Assembly: GCF_000585375.1 (NCBI RefSeq) | Contig: NZ_KK073874.1 | Coordinates: forward strand, 3,782,001-3,846,000 | DNA length: 64,000 nt | Reading direction: 5' to 3' | DNA from: Cryptosporangium arvum DSM 44712 | Lineage (GTDB): Bacteria; Actinomycetota; Actinomycetes; Mycobacteriales; Cryptosporangiaceae | In this document: positions 8,910 to 16,928 of the stretch, piece by piece | Position numbering within the stretch: position 1 is the first letter of the stretch | Layout: each line of letters starts with the position of its first letter | Notes under the pieces: model-generated | Told to the model about the DNA's origin: nothing | Databases searched by the model: none | The model's input: the letters and a program-made list of their open reading frames with translations, nothing else | Program-made: the position numbers and the translations under genes

Positions 8910-9737
8910 TCAGAAGTCGGTCGAGAGAGCCAACGCGCGCCAACGATCGCTCTCCTGGCGGACGAGATCCAGCTTGCCTTCGACCAGGCGCAGGCTGTCG
9001 CTGCCCAGCTGCAGCCGAAGCGGCGGGTTCGCGCCGGCGACGAGCCGACGGATCGCGGTCGCCGCGGCCGCCGGGTCGCCGGGCTGCTTGCCGTCGTTGG
9101 CCTCGATGGCGGCCAGGAGGCTCCCGACCGTGTCGGTGTAGTCGTCGATGCCGACCGCCACCTGTCGTGCGCTGTTGGCGCTCAAGAAGTCGGTCCGAAA
9201 CGAGCCGGGCTCGACGATGGTGACGTGGATTCCGAGTGGCCGCAGTTCCTCCTGGAGCGCCTCCGAGACCGCTTCGACGGCGGCCTTCGACGCGCTGTAC
9301 ATCCCGCGCCCGGCGCTGGAGGCGAAGCCGGCGCTCGAACTCATGGTGATCACGTGCCCGCTGCGCTGCCGGCGCAGCACGGGCAGCACCGCTCGGGTGA
9401 CGTTGAGCAGTCCGAAGACGTTCGTGTCGAACAGCTGCCGGACCTCCACGTCCGGGGTCTCCTCGACGCTGCCGAACAACCCATACCCGGCGTTGTTGAC
9501 GAGCACGTCGATGCGTCCGAAGCGATCCTTCGCCGCGTCGACGGCCGCCGCCACCTGGCCGGCATCCGTGACGTCGAGGTCGACGGCCAACAGGTCGTTG
9601 CCTGCCTCCGGAAATGCCTTCGTGACCGTACGAGCGTCCCGGGCACCGGCTACGACCTTGTCGCCGCCGGTGAGCGCCGCACCGGTGAGAAGCCGCCCGA
9701 AGCCCCGCGAGGCTCCGGTGATGAGCCAGACTGTCAT
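8910..9737 (-). CDS. short-chain dehydrogenase/reductase
   Basis: This 275-residue classical SDR has a cofactor-binding TGASRGFG near residue 7, then VDLDVTD, the NNAGYG motif, a catalytic Ser in TMSSSAGF, and Tyr-Lys in YSASK. Arg residues after the glycine-rich loop suggest NADP(H) preference, which is inference. The ATG at 9737 faces an AraC-type gene across about 120 bp containing a palindrome. The arrangement implies that the AraC protein controls this enzyme. The substrate is unknown; related proteins are often annotated simply as SDR oxidoreductases. Confidence 0.9.
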   Translation of the reverse strand: MTVWLITGASRGFGRLLTGAALTGGDKVVAGARDARTVTKAFPEAGNDLLAVDLDVTDAGQVAAAVDAAKDRFGRIDVLVNNAGYGLFGSVEETPDVEVRQLFDTNVFGLLNVTRAVLPVLRRQRSGHVITMSSSAGFASSAGRGMYSASKAAVEAVSEALQEELRPLGIHVTIVEPGSFRTDFLSANSARQVAVGIDDYTDTVGSLLAAIEANDGKQPGDPAAAATAIRRLVAGANPPLRLQLGSDSLRLVEGKLDLVRQESDRWRALALSTDF

Positions 9738-9781
9738 GTCTGATCCTCTCGACGTGAGTCACGCCTGATTGCTTGTCTTCC

Positions 9782-9798
9782 CCACGTTAGGAACGTGG
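9782..9798. promoter_or_regulatory. palindrome between divergent SDR and AraC genes
   Basis: The perfect inverted repeat CCACGTT-AGG-AACGTGG has 7-bp arms and a 3-bp spacer. It sits 44 bp upstream of the SDR start and 60 bp upstream of the AraC start. A site for the AraC protein or another dimeric regulator is the simplest reading. Confidence 0.5.
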
Positions 9799-9858
9799 AG
9801 GTCGTTCCGCCCAGCGCTCCACTCGCAGTTTCGTGCCGGATCCTCTCAAGGAGGTCAT

Positions 9859-10725
9859 GTGTCGCTCGAAGCACTCACCGCCGGCATCGAACGCCACGCC
9901 CAGACCCGCGGCGTATCGACGGCGGTGCCGGGCCTGGTGCTGGCGCGTGAGGACCGCGAGGTTCAGGACATCGACCTCGCCTACCGGCCGATGCTGTGTT
10001 TCGTGGCGCAAGGAGCCAAGCGAACCGTCGCCGGGCGCCGGGCCACCCGTGTCGCACGCGGCGAGGTGTTCCTCAGCCTGCTCGACGTCCCGGTCGTGGC
10101 GACCTACGAAGTCCCGTTCCGCTCGGCGACCCTCGACATCGACGACGAAAAGCTCGCTCAAGTGATCTCCCAGCGTCACACGGTTTCGCCGGTTCCGGTG
10201 CAACGCCCGACCGAGGGGTTCGCGGTCGCCGCCATGGACCAGGGGCTGGTCGGGGCCGTCGATCGCTGGGTGGGTCTGCTCGACGAACCGCATCATCGAG
10301 ACGTCCTGGCGCCCCTGCTCGAGTACGAAATCCTTCATCGCGCGTTGTCGAGCCCGCTCGGTCCAGCGCTACGTGCCGCGGTCAGCACCGGGCCGGTCCG
10401 GGCGATTCGCGAGGCCGCGGCGGAACTCCGTGACCATTACGCCAGGACGATCCCCATCCACGAGTTGGCCCGCGCGGCCGGCATGAGTCCGGCTACGTTC
10501 TACCGGCATTTCCGTGCCGTCACCGGCCTGTCCCCGAACCAGCTGCAGCGAATCACGCGGCTGCAGAACTCCCGACGCCTTCTGGCCGCGGGCAAGCCGG
10601 TCACCACGACGGCACAAGCGGTCGGCTACGCCAGTGCGTCACAGTTCAGCCGCGACTACCGGCTCCAGTACGGACGATCGCCCGCGGCGGACGCCCGAAT
10701 CATGCGGGCTGACCCGCCGGACTGA
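9859..10725 (+). CDS. AraC-family transcriptional regulator
   Basis: This 288-residue regulator has an N-terminal sensor of the AraC_N type (MLCFVAQGAKRT, VFLSLLDVPVVATYEVPF). Its C-terminal double HTH includes LARAAGMSPATFYRHFRA and AVGYASASQFSRDYRLQYG. The GTG at 9859 is preferred because AAGGAGGT at 9848-9855 directly precedes it; an overlapping ATG at 9857 is in another frame. Regulators of this group usually activate the divergently transcribed oxidoreductase, here the SDR at 8910-9737. The ligand is unknown. Confidence 0.88.
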   Translation: MSLEALTAGIERHAQTRGVSTAVPGLVLAREDREVQDIDLAYRPMLCFVAQGAKRTVAGRRATRVARGEVFLSLLDVPVVATYEVPFRSATLDIDDEKLAQVISQRHTVSPVPVQRPTEGFAVAAMDQGLVGAVDRWVGLLDEPHHRDVLAPLLEYEILHRALSSPLGPALRAAVSTGPVRAIREAAAELRDHYARTIPIHELARAAGMSPATFYRHFRAVTGLSPNQLQRITRLQNSRRLLAAGKPVTTTAQAVGYASASQFSRDYRLQYGRSPAADARIMRADPPD

Positions 10726-10776
10726 GTCGGACCAGCCGCTCCACGAGTCACGTCGGCAGCCGGGCCATCGCCGGAA

Positions 10777-10951
10777 TCACGACGCGAGCTGCTCGAGGTG
10801 CCGACGGCTCGCGGCCAGCATGTCGATCAGCCTGACGACCCCGCTCGCACCGATCGTCACGGCCTCCCAGCGGCGATGCGTCGATGGTGGCCGCCGTAGT
10901 CCGGATCCAAGGCCGACGTCACCGGTCATCCGGCGTGCTGGTTTTGTCGAT
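10777..10951 (-). pseudogene. 3' part of a small ORF split by the ISL3 element
   Basis: Removing the IS and one copy of the 8-bp duplication rejoins this segment with 12948-13042. The result is one minus-strand ORF of 270 nt (89 codons plus stop), in frame. This part ends with WEAVTIGASGVVRLIDML and a basic tail, and stops at 10777. I do not recognise the family. The restored frame is the main evidence that it was coding. Confidence 0.5.
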
Positions 10952-10959
10952 GTGTTCCA
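10952..10959 (+). repeat. 8-bp target-site duplication, left copy
   Basis: GTGTTCCA immediately precedes the left inverted end and is repeated exactly at 12948-12955. Eight-bp duplications are the norm for ISL3-family insertions. Confidence 0.9.
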
Positions 10960-10981
10960 GGTTCTGGCTCAAAGAGTGTGA
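10960..10981 (+). repeat. left terminal inverted repeat of ISL3 element
   Basis: It starts GGTTCTGGCTC and ends GTGTGA. Only positions 12, 15 and 16 differ from the reverse complement of the right end. Confidence 0.9.
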
Positions 10982-12580
10982 TTGAAGCGGTCGTGGCTCG
11001 TTGTCCAGCGGTGTGAAGCCGCTCAGGAGTTGCTGCCTCATTTGGCTGGGATCGAGATCGACGAGGTGGTCGGCGGCGAGTCCGGAGTGCTGTTGGCCGC
11101 CGGAGTTCGTGGACAGCGTGCCGAGTGTCCAGGATGCACCGCGTCCTCGACGCGGGTGCATTCCCGGTATCGGCGCAGGATCGCCGACGCGCCGACGGCC
11201 GGTCGGTCCACTCAGATCTGGCTGCGGGTGCGCCGGTTCTTCTGCGAGAACACCGCCTGCGAGAAGAAGACCTTCGTCGAGCAGGTCGCCGGGTTGACGC
11301 GCCGGTGGGCGCGCTGCACCGACAGTTTGCGGCGGATGCTGACCGCGGTCGGGCTGGCGCTGGCTGGTCGAGCCGGAGCTCGTCTGACCGCCGTGTTAGG
11401 GATGCCAGTCAGCCGTCATAGCCTGCTTCGGCTGGTCAGAGGCTTACCGGATCCGCCGGTGAGTCCGGTGAGTCCGGTGACGGTCCTGGGGGTCGATGAC
11501 TACGCGGTCAAACGCGGCCATCACTACGGCACCGTGCTGGTCGACTGCCAGACCGGGAAAGCCATCGACCTGCTGCTCGGCAGGGACGCCGACCCACTCG
11601 CTGAGTGGCTGCAGGCGCACCCGAAACCGGTGGTGATCTGCCGGGACAGGGCCACCGCCTATGCCGAAGGCGCCGCCACCGGGGCACCCGAGGCGCAACA
11701 GGTCGCTGACCGTTTCCACCTGTGGCAGAACCTCGCCACGGCGGTCGAACGCACCGTCATCGGACACAAGAGGTGCCTGGAAGAGCCCGCTGTCCCGGCT
11801 GCCGAGACCTCCAGGTCACCCGCCACCGAGCCGACCGGAGCGATGGCCGATCGCCGCAAGGCCAACCACGCGCTTGTCCACGACCTCGTCGCCCAGGGCG
11901 CGAGTTTCCGGCAGATCGCGGAGCATCTGGGCTGGAGTCAACGAACAGTGGCCCGGTATGCGCACGCCAAAGCCTGGCAGGAGCTGATGGTCGGCCAGAA
12001 ACCACGGCCCAGCCTCCTCGACCCCTTCATCCCCTACCTGCGTGAACGCATCGATCAGGGCTGTCTGCGCGCCACCCGACTGCACCGCGAAGTCACCACG
12101 CAGGGCTTCACCGGCGGCTACGGAATCGTCCGAGCCTTCGTCGAACAGCACCGCATGAAGCCCGACCTGGAGCGGGTGCGGCGGCCGGCGTCGGTGCGAG
12201 AGGTGACCGGCTGGATCTGCCGACACCCCGACAACCTGGTTGAACACGACAGCCAGCGTCTCCAGGCGATCCTCGAGCGATGCCCTGAACTGAACACCGC
12301 CGCCGAGCTGGTGCGATCCTTCGCGGACATGCTCACCCACCTGCACGGACACCGGCTCGGCACGTGGATCGCCTCGGCCCAGGCCTCCGCGCCGTCGCCG
12401 ATCGCGCGCTTCGCCACCAGCTTGACCAACGATCTGGCCGCGGTCACGGCAGGCCTGAGCCAGCCGCACAACTCCGGGCCGGTCGAGGGCAACGTCAACC
12501 GGATCAAGATGATCAAACGACAGATGTATGGCCGCGCCCGCTTCGACCTCCTCCGCAAGCGGGTGCTGCTCGCCCGATGA
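10982..12580 (+). CDS. ISL3-family transposase
   Basis: This protein of about 532 residues has an N-terminal Cys zinc motif (CPGC...ENTACEKK), as in ISL3 transposases. The DDE core has its first Asp in VLGVDDYAVKRGHHYGT, its second in VICRDRATAYAEG, and Glu in NSGPVEGNVNRIKMIKRQ. An internal HTH (FRQIAEHLGWSQRTVARY) is also typical. The frame opens at a TTG directly after the left inverted repeat; the true start may be slightly further in. The length fits a full-size family member with no stop or shift, so the enzyme is probably active. Confidence 0.92.
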   Translation: MKRSWLVVQRCEAAQELLPHLAGIEIDEVVGGESGVLLAAGVRGQRAECPGCTASSTRVHSRYRRRIADAPTAGRSTQIWLRVRRFFCENTACEKKTFVEQVAGLTRRWARCTDSLRRMLTAVGLALAGRAGARLTAVLGMPVSRHSLLRLVRGLPDPPVSPVSPVTVLGVDDYAVKRGHHYGTVLVDCQTGKAIDLLLGRDADPLAEWLQAHPKPVVICRDRATAYAEGAATGAPEAQQVADRFHLWQNLATAVERTVIGHKRCLEEPAVPAAETSRSPATEPTGAMADRRKANHALVHDLVAQGASFRQIAEHLGWSQRTVARYAHAKAWQELMVGQKPRPSLLDPFIPYLRERIDQGCLRATRLHREVTTQGFTGGYGIVRAFVEQHRMKPDLERVRRPASVREVTGWICRHPDNLVEHDSQRLQAILERCPELNTAAELVRSFADMLTHLHGHRLGTWIASAQASAPSPIARFATSLTNDLAAVTAGLSQPHNSGPVEGNVNRIKMIKRQMYGRARFDLLRKRVLLAR

Positions 12581-12599
12581 CGGCCGACCCCCAGCCGGC

Positions 12600-12929
12600 T
12601 CAGTCTCCGACGAACCACAAATACAGGTGCGATCCCTCTTCAACCGTTGCCGCGAACTCGCGGATCGCCGCACAGGCCGGTTCCGGAATCACACCGTCTG
12701 GCAGCCGCTGCAGGTCATTGAGGAGCATGGGGACTTGCCGCCAGTTGAACACGGTGTCCGAGAACGCACAGAGCCCTGCCAGCATCGGAAACTCTGCACG
12801 ATCAAGATCGATCAGTTCCTGAGTCCACTCAAAGCCTCGCGCGCGTGCCAGGACCTGCCCGGACTCGCCCCGCACCTGCAGATCGATCACGCCGTCACGA
12901 TAGCGCCGGGAGCACAGCAAGCCCGTCAC
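12600..12929 (-). CDS. passenger gene of the ISL3 element, hypothetical protein
   Basis: This 109-residue protein has well-behaved composition and no signal or membrane segment. It contains EFPMLAGLCAFSDTVFN and ends LYLWFVGD, resembling small Streptomyces hypothetical proteins with a similar C-terminus. Its GTG start lies within the right inverted repeat, so the IS end may supply start or promoter, or the N-terminus may be clipped. It occupies the space between the transposase stop and the right end, antisense to the transposase. ISL3 elements often carry such cargo. The function is unknown. Confidence 0.6.
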   Translation of the reverse strand: MTGLLCSRRYRDGVIDLQVRGESGQVLARARGFEWTQELIDLDRAEFPMLAGLCAFSDTVFNWRQVPMLLNDLQRLPDGVIPEPACAAIREFAATVEEGSHLYLWFVGD

Positions 12930-12947
12930 ACAATTCGAGCCAGAACC
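12926..12947 (-). repeat. right terminal inverted repeat of ISL3 element
   Basis: On the plus strand it ends GAGCCAGAACC, the inverse of the left end, and is followed directly by GTGTTCCA. Confidence 0.9.
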
Positions 12948-13042
12948 GTGTTCCAGCAGCGGGTGTCGATCAGACGCGACAGCGCGGTTTCTCGCGGCAT
13001 GTCGATGTCGATCAGTCTTGACAGCGCCGACGGCCTCGACAT
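12948..13042 (-). pseudogene. 5' part of the ORF split by the ISL3 element (includes right TSD)
   Basis: The frame starts at an ATG (13042) and reads MSRPSALSRLIDIDMPRETA followed by a second ALSRLID. This near repeat of ALSRLID is separated by seven codons. It continues in frame into 10951-10777 once the IS is removed. Bases 12948-12955 are the right copy of GTGTTCCA. Confidence 0.5.
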
Positions 13043-13519
13043 CGGGCAGGTGGTCAGGCCTGGACCTTTCCGCTGGCTATGCCGCCTGCGGCGGCCCGGA
13101 GCAACTATGGACGGTCGGTGGTTGGTGGCCGGACTCCTGAACTACCGCGGATAGCCGACCGAAGCGGCGCGCAGACGTCCGCTCCTGCCGACGAGACTGT
13201 GTCTCGACGGACATCCGACCGATCGCCTCCATCCTCGCCTGCCTCCGGGCTTCCAGCGGTAGGCATGCTGGGAACCAACAAGCAGAACCCCTGCCTGGAA
13301 ATCATCCAGTTCGGACGGAGGGTGGGACCCACGGCTAGAGCCTCCGTGCCCTGGCCGCGACGGAGCCAGGCATTCAACCCGGCACGCAGCCAACTAGAAA
13401 AGACTCGGCAGAAGGATCTCCGCACTCGTCGGGTTCTGGGCGTCCGTCAGGAATAGCGGTACCGGATAGAATCGTCAGCGGTCAATTCGAAAGCAGTTCA
13501 CCCATTCACCGGAGGGGAA
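13043..13519. other. intergenic, no gene seen
   Basis: About 480 bp follow the split ORF. Open frames on both strands are Arg/Ser-rich shadows without ribosome sites. I see no conserved domain, hairpin of note or repeat. G+C falls towards 13.5 kb. Confidence 0.5.
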
Positions 13520-13775
13520 ATGGGCTTATTGCCAGAGCGCATCGAAGATGTGTCAGGCGTCTGTGCGGTCGGTGGCGTCAACACCGCAGATGACCACGGC
13601 GGTCACAGGAGTATTGATGTATTGCTGGAGTGACGATGGTCCACGAGTCAATCCCAGCAATAGCATTTCTACCGTCACGGCGGCCTGGATAGCGCTCGGG
13701 CGTGCTGACGCGAAATGCTATTCCGCAGTCTATACGCGAGACGGGTTTTCGATGTCAATAGAGTCCGGCCGGTAG
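13520..13775 (+). pseudogene. small ORF with apparent frameshift, unknown function
   Basis: An ATG at 13520 with an excellent GGAGGGG ribosome site opens MGLLPERIEDVSGVCAVGG and stops after 37 codons at 13633. The next frame is open across that point and reads SDDGPRVNPSNSISTV..., finishing at 13775. Joined by one shift, the two halves give a plausible protein of about 85 residues. A genuine 37-residue peptide is the alternative. Base composition is lower in G+C than the core genes. No family is recognised. Confidence 0.4.
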
Positions 13776-13908
13776 GCTGCTGGCTGGGATTCTTGAACGC
13801 ATTCACACGCCGCAACCAGGAGAGGCGCGACCGCAGACGACTTCGACGCCGAACGAGTGACAGAGACGGAAGGAGATGACTGTGTAGGGAGGTATCGACG
13901 CCCGTCGC

Positions 13909-14067
13909 TCAGGACGGCGACGGCGACGGCGTTTCGTCCACCTCGACGATGTATCCGACGAATTGTTGGCCGTCCAGCTCAGGTTCGTGTCGGTCGGTGG
14001 ACTGGATCGCGAACGGCTCACCGCAGCACTCCATCTGCCAGCCGTCCATCCATACCGTGATGGTCAC
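13909..14067 (-). CDS. short DUF6578-like protein, possibly truncated
   Basis: The 52-residue product starts at a GTG with GGGAG upstream. It contains WMDGWQMECCGEPFAI, a signature I associate with DUF6578 proteins of actinomycetes, which are normally two to three times longer. It ends in an acidic PSPSPS tail. The longer frame to 14253 adds an Arg-rich, non-homologous N-terminus and is rejected. An internal deletion is likely, since the segment between the CC motif and FVGYIVEVDE is short. Function unknown. Confidence 0.5.
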   Translation of the reverse strand: MTITVWMDGWQMECCGEPFAIQSTDRHEPELDGQQFVGYIVEVDETPSPSPS

Positions 14068-14264
14068 AAACCGATTCTGCTCCCAACCCTGCCGAACCCA
14101 CGGTTGGGGCTCGGCGCTCGCTGGCAGTCGGGCTAGCCGACGCTCGCTCGTGCCGCGGACGGCCCGTTGGCGGCGTCGCGTCAGAGCAACGGGCCGGCGT
14201 GGCCTGCCGGACACAGCCAGCGCCCGTCGTCGCGGACCTACACATCCGCTCATCAGCAGTGCGG

Positions 14265-14909
14265 TCAGTGGCCGGAGCGGGCCAATCGGAATCCGACGTC
14301 GTCAAGGCGGAGGGTGGGGTGGCTGCGCCGGCGGACGGAAGCGCGGCAGCTCCACTGTTCGTCGAACCAGCCGCCGCCGCGCAGCACGCGGTAGCTGCCG
14401 TAGACCTCGGCGTCGTAGATGTCCCAGCACCACTCCCAGGCGTTGCCGAGCATGTCGTGCAGGCCCCAGGCGTTCGGGTGCTTGCCGCCTACCGGGTGGG
14501 GTTGTTCCTGGGAGTTGCCGCGGTACCAGGCGATCTCGTCGAGCTCGCCGTAGCGTGGACCGGTCGTGCCGGCGCGGCAGGCATGTTCCCATTCGGCTTC
14601 TGTCGGGAGCCGGTAGCCCGTGGACGATGCGTCAGGTTCGACGCTGTCCTCGGTGCCGAACCGGTAAGCGGCAGACAGCCCTTCGCGCCGCGAGAGGGCG
14701 TTGCAGAACCGAACCGCGTCCCACCACGAGACGTCGATCGCCGGCAGGTGGCCTTCGTCGGCGGCAGGAGGCGGTTGACCGGTTGTGACGAGGTATTCGG
14801 CGCGGGTGACTGGGTAGACGCCAATCCGGTAGGACTCGAGCGCGATCGACCAGCGGCGCTGCGTGCGTCGGTCCGACAGTTGAGCTACTCCCGGGGCGAC
14901 GTCGATCAT
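14265..14909 (-). CDS. formylglycine-generating-enzyme-like (SUMF1/EgtB/PvdO superfamily) protein
   Basis: About 214 residues show the FGE fold signatures: GYRLPTEAEWEHACRAG, MLGNAWEWCWD, VLRGGGWFD and the closing LDDVGFRLAR. Family members modify sulfatases or act as non-haem-iron sulfoxide synthases. In true FGEs two Cys follow the GG(S/G) motif. Here the first aligned position is Asp (GGGWFDEQ) and only the second Cys (WSC) remains, so sulfatase activation is doubtful. No sulfatase is nearby. The start is uncertain: ATG 14909 follows the last non-homologous stretch, though the frame is open to 15137. Confidence 0.8.
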   Translation of the reverse strand: MIDVAPGVAQLSDRRTQRRWSIALESYRIGVYPVTRAEYLVTTGQPPPAADEGHLPAIDVSWWDAVRFCNALSRREGLSAAYRFGTEDSVEPDASSTGYRLPTEAEWEHACRAGTTGPRYGELDEIAWYRGNSQEQPHPVGGKHPNAWGLHDMLGNAWEWCWDIYDAEVYGSYRVLRGGGWFDEQWSCRASVRRRSHPTLRLDDVGFRLARSGH

Positions 14910-15549
14910 TCGGGTCTGCTCGCGGGTATTCACCGGCAACAAGGATAGAGCATTCCATCCGCGCGAAGGCTTCGGGTTGAACGGGCACACTCTCGTGCCG
15001 CTACCAAGGCGTTCGGTGCTACAGCCTCTGGTCGGCGACGCGTCTTCGTTCTGATAGCCGCCCAGCGAGTAGAACGACAGGTCAGCACCGTTGGCAGCGC
15101 CGGTCTTCAGCGTCAGGCGCGACGGAGACCGCGACATTCCGCGCCAACTGCTCGGCTACTCGCAGGAGCAGCGTGCCCGACATAAGGATAGTTCGACTTC
15201 CAGCGAAGCACCCCCGTGCCGCCAAGCGCCTGTTCAGTCGGAGCCGACCGACCAGGCCAGACTGAGCGATGGCTCGGTCCGCAGCCGCAGAATGCCGACA
15301 GGAGTCGCGTCGGCGAGATCGATACCCATACGACCGATCGACGTGGTCGCCCGCGCAAAGGGGAAACGCGAACCGGCTGACGCTCTCGCTCCCGGGCGTT
15401 CGATGAATGACGGCAGCGAGTGCCGGGTGTCCTGTGCAACCTTTCTCGCCGGTCGGCTTCAGCCGGATAGGCCGCCGTCCGTGCTATTGGCACCGACTGA
15501 GACCCTCCTCTCCACTAGACCGGACTCGGACCGCAAAGAAAGTAGCCCG
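14910..15549. other. intergenic with one copy of a 44-bp repeat
   Basis: No gene is recognised in these 640 bp. The upstream extension of the membrane-protein frame (15091 on) is Arg/Ser-rich and unlikely to be translated. The stretch holds the repeat at 15179-15222, whose partner lies at 16869-16912. Confidence 0.5.
15179..15222 (+). repeat. 44-bp dispersed repeat, copy A
   Basis: It matches 16869-16912 at 36 of 44 positions without gaps. The shared core is GTTCGACTT, and it ends in GTGCCGC where the partner has ATGCCGC. The two copies bracket the membrane-protein gene at 15550-16620 in direct orientation. Confidence 0.7.
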
Positions 15550-16620
15550 ATGGCGCAGCCGATCGACCCCCGTCAGCTCCGTCCGCGACGCCTCTGGTAC
15601 GGCATAGCCGTCTTCATCGCCGTCCTGTCGATCGCGCTCGGCATCGGCGGCCTGGCTGTCAGTGACCACTTGATGGACAACACATACCCGGATTTCCAGA
15701 CCTATTCCGGCAAAGAGGTGTCATTGATAGAGGTCGATGCCAGCCGGGACTATGGCCTGTATGTGCCCAAAAATGCTAGGCAGTTCTGCACCGTCGGGTC
15801 GTTAACCGCCACGCCCCGCGACGAGGAACCCTGGGAGTTCACACGCTCCGGCCAGCGATGGGTCCACGTAGACACCGTGCGCCCCAACGAGTCGGGTCCT
15901 TACTCCGTGAAGTGCGACGCCCCGACCTACGGGTTCGGCGACCCGCCGCCCTTCGACCAGTACCGACTCCAAGCTGGGAGCGGCCTGGCGGCGCTGCTGG
16001 GCCTGCCTTGCCTCGGCCTCACCATCTGCTTCGCCATCGCTCTGGTGACCGGATTGCGCCGAGGCCGCCACAAAGTGCGGCTACAGGCGGCGCGGACGGC
16101 CACGACGCCCAATCCCGGCCCGCCCAATCTCGGTCCGCGATATCTCGGTCCGGTCGGATCCGGCCCAGCCCTCTCCGGCTCCGCCCTCTCAGTTCAGCCG
16201 AGCGCTCCACCAGCTCCGCCCATGACTCCCCCTCCACTTCCGACAGTGCGGCGCCGTCCGGCGTCGATCGCCGTCGCGGTCCTGATGATCGGGTTGTTGG
16301 TGGCCCACTCGGCGATCGCCGCCGTCCTGGCCGTACTGAATGACTCCGGGGGGAGCGGCGCGAACATCTTCACGGCCTTTCTCGCATTCGTGCTCGGCGT
16401 GGCTCTGTGGCAAGGCACCCGGGTGGGGTGGATTATCGCGCTGGCGATCGGCGTCATCCGGCTTCTGCTCACTGGGCTGGCGTTCCTCGTCGACGGCGAC
16501 GACCCGAGCGGTGGGTGGATCTTCGCCGTCATCGGGATCGTGATCGGCGTGCTGCTCGTGGCGGCGCTGCTGCTACCGGCGAGCCGCGACTACTGCTGGG
16601 GGGAGAAGCCGGGCCTCTAG
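15550..16620 (+). CDS. multi-pass membrane protein, unknown function
   Basis: About 356 residues begin MAQPIDPRQLRPRRLWYG. Hydrophobic segments lie near residues 15-35, 150-170, 235-260, 270-290, 295-315 and 325-345. Between the first two is an extracytoplasmic-type domain with two Cys (QFCTVGS, VKCDAPTYG) that may pair. A Pro/Gly-rich linker (NPGPPNLGP and variants) separates the N-terminal pair from the C-terminal four-helix part. The start is chosen at the last ATG before the first membrane span; its ribosome site is weak. No family is recognised. Confidence 0.7.
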   Translation: MAQPIDPRQLRPRRLWYGIAVFIAVLSIALGIGGLAVSDHLMDNTYPDFQTYSGKEVSLIEVDASRDYGLYVPKNARQFCTVGSLTATPRDEEPWEFTRSGQRWVHVDTVRPNESGPYSVKCDAPTYGFGDPPPFDQYRLQAGSGLAALLGLPCLGLTICFAIALVTGLRRGRHKVRLQAARTATTPNPGPPNLGPRYLGPVGSGPALSGSALSVQPSAPPAPPMTPPPLPTVRRRPASIAVAVLMIGLLVAHSAIAAVLAVLNDSGGSGANIFTAFLAFVLGVALWQGTRVGWIIALAIGVIRLLLTGLAFLVDGDDPSGGWIFAVIGIVIGVLLVAALLLPASRDYCWGEKPGL

Positions 16621-16928
16621 ATGCTTGCTCCCTCACCTGGGTGGTTCACGACCCGACCGCGCCGCGCGGAGCGCTCTGAGAATCCTCGGGCCAGCCGGTC
16701 ACTGCAGCACCGACTGCTGCGGAATCCCGCCAGGACGCGACGCCGATCCGCGGCCGAGGGGCGAGCAGAGGAACCGCGTTCCGATCCGACGGTAGATACC
16801 GGCGCACAACAACCTGACGGTCAGACATGACGACTTAGTCGCAACTGAGGTAACGGTTGATAATGCCTGACACAAAGATGGTTCGACTTACAGCCAAGCA
16901 CTCACATGCCGCTGTTCGCGCCTGGCCG
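16621..16928. other. intergenic with 44-bp repeat
   Basis: No gene seen. It contains the second copy of the 44-bp repeat at 16869-16912, which ends in CATGCCGC only 17 bp beyond the stop of the convergent DUF3995 gene. Confidence 0.5.
16869..16912 (+). repeat. 44-bp dispersed repeat, copy B
   Basis: Partner of 15179-15222 (36/44 identical). The last 14 bases, CACTCACATGCCGC, recur exactly at 55605-55618, linking this repeat to the wider CATGCCGC motif family. Confidence 0.7.

Larger units (their letters stand above)
10960..12947 (+). mobile_element. ISL3-family insertion sequence, complete, 1988 bp
   Basis: The ends are 22-bp imperfect inverted repeats at 10960-10981 and 12926-12947. Both begin GGTTCTGGCTC and match at 19 of 22 positions. 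The element is flanked by the exact 8-bp duplication GTGTTCCA. It encodes an ISL3 transposase and, on the other strand between transposase and right end, a 109-residue passenger protein. The intact ends and duplication argue for a fairly recent insertion. It interrupts a small ORF. Confidence 0.92.

Noticed and set aside
9857-10165. ATG at 9857 as the start of a 103-residue gene
   Set aside because: It is in a different frame from the AraC protein and yields a low-complexity product; GTG 9859 uses the same ribosome site and gives the AraC domain.
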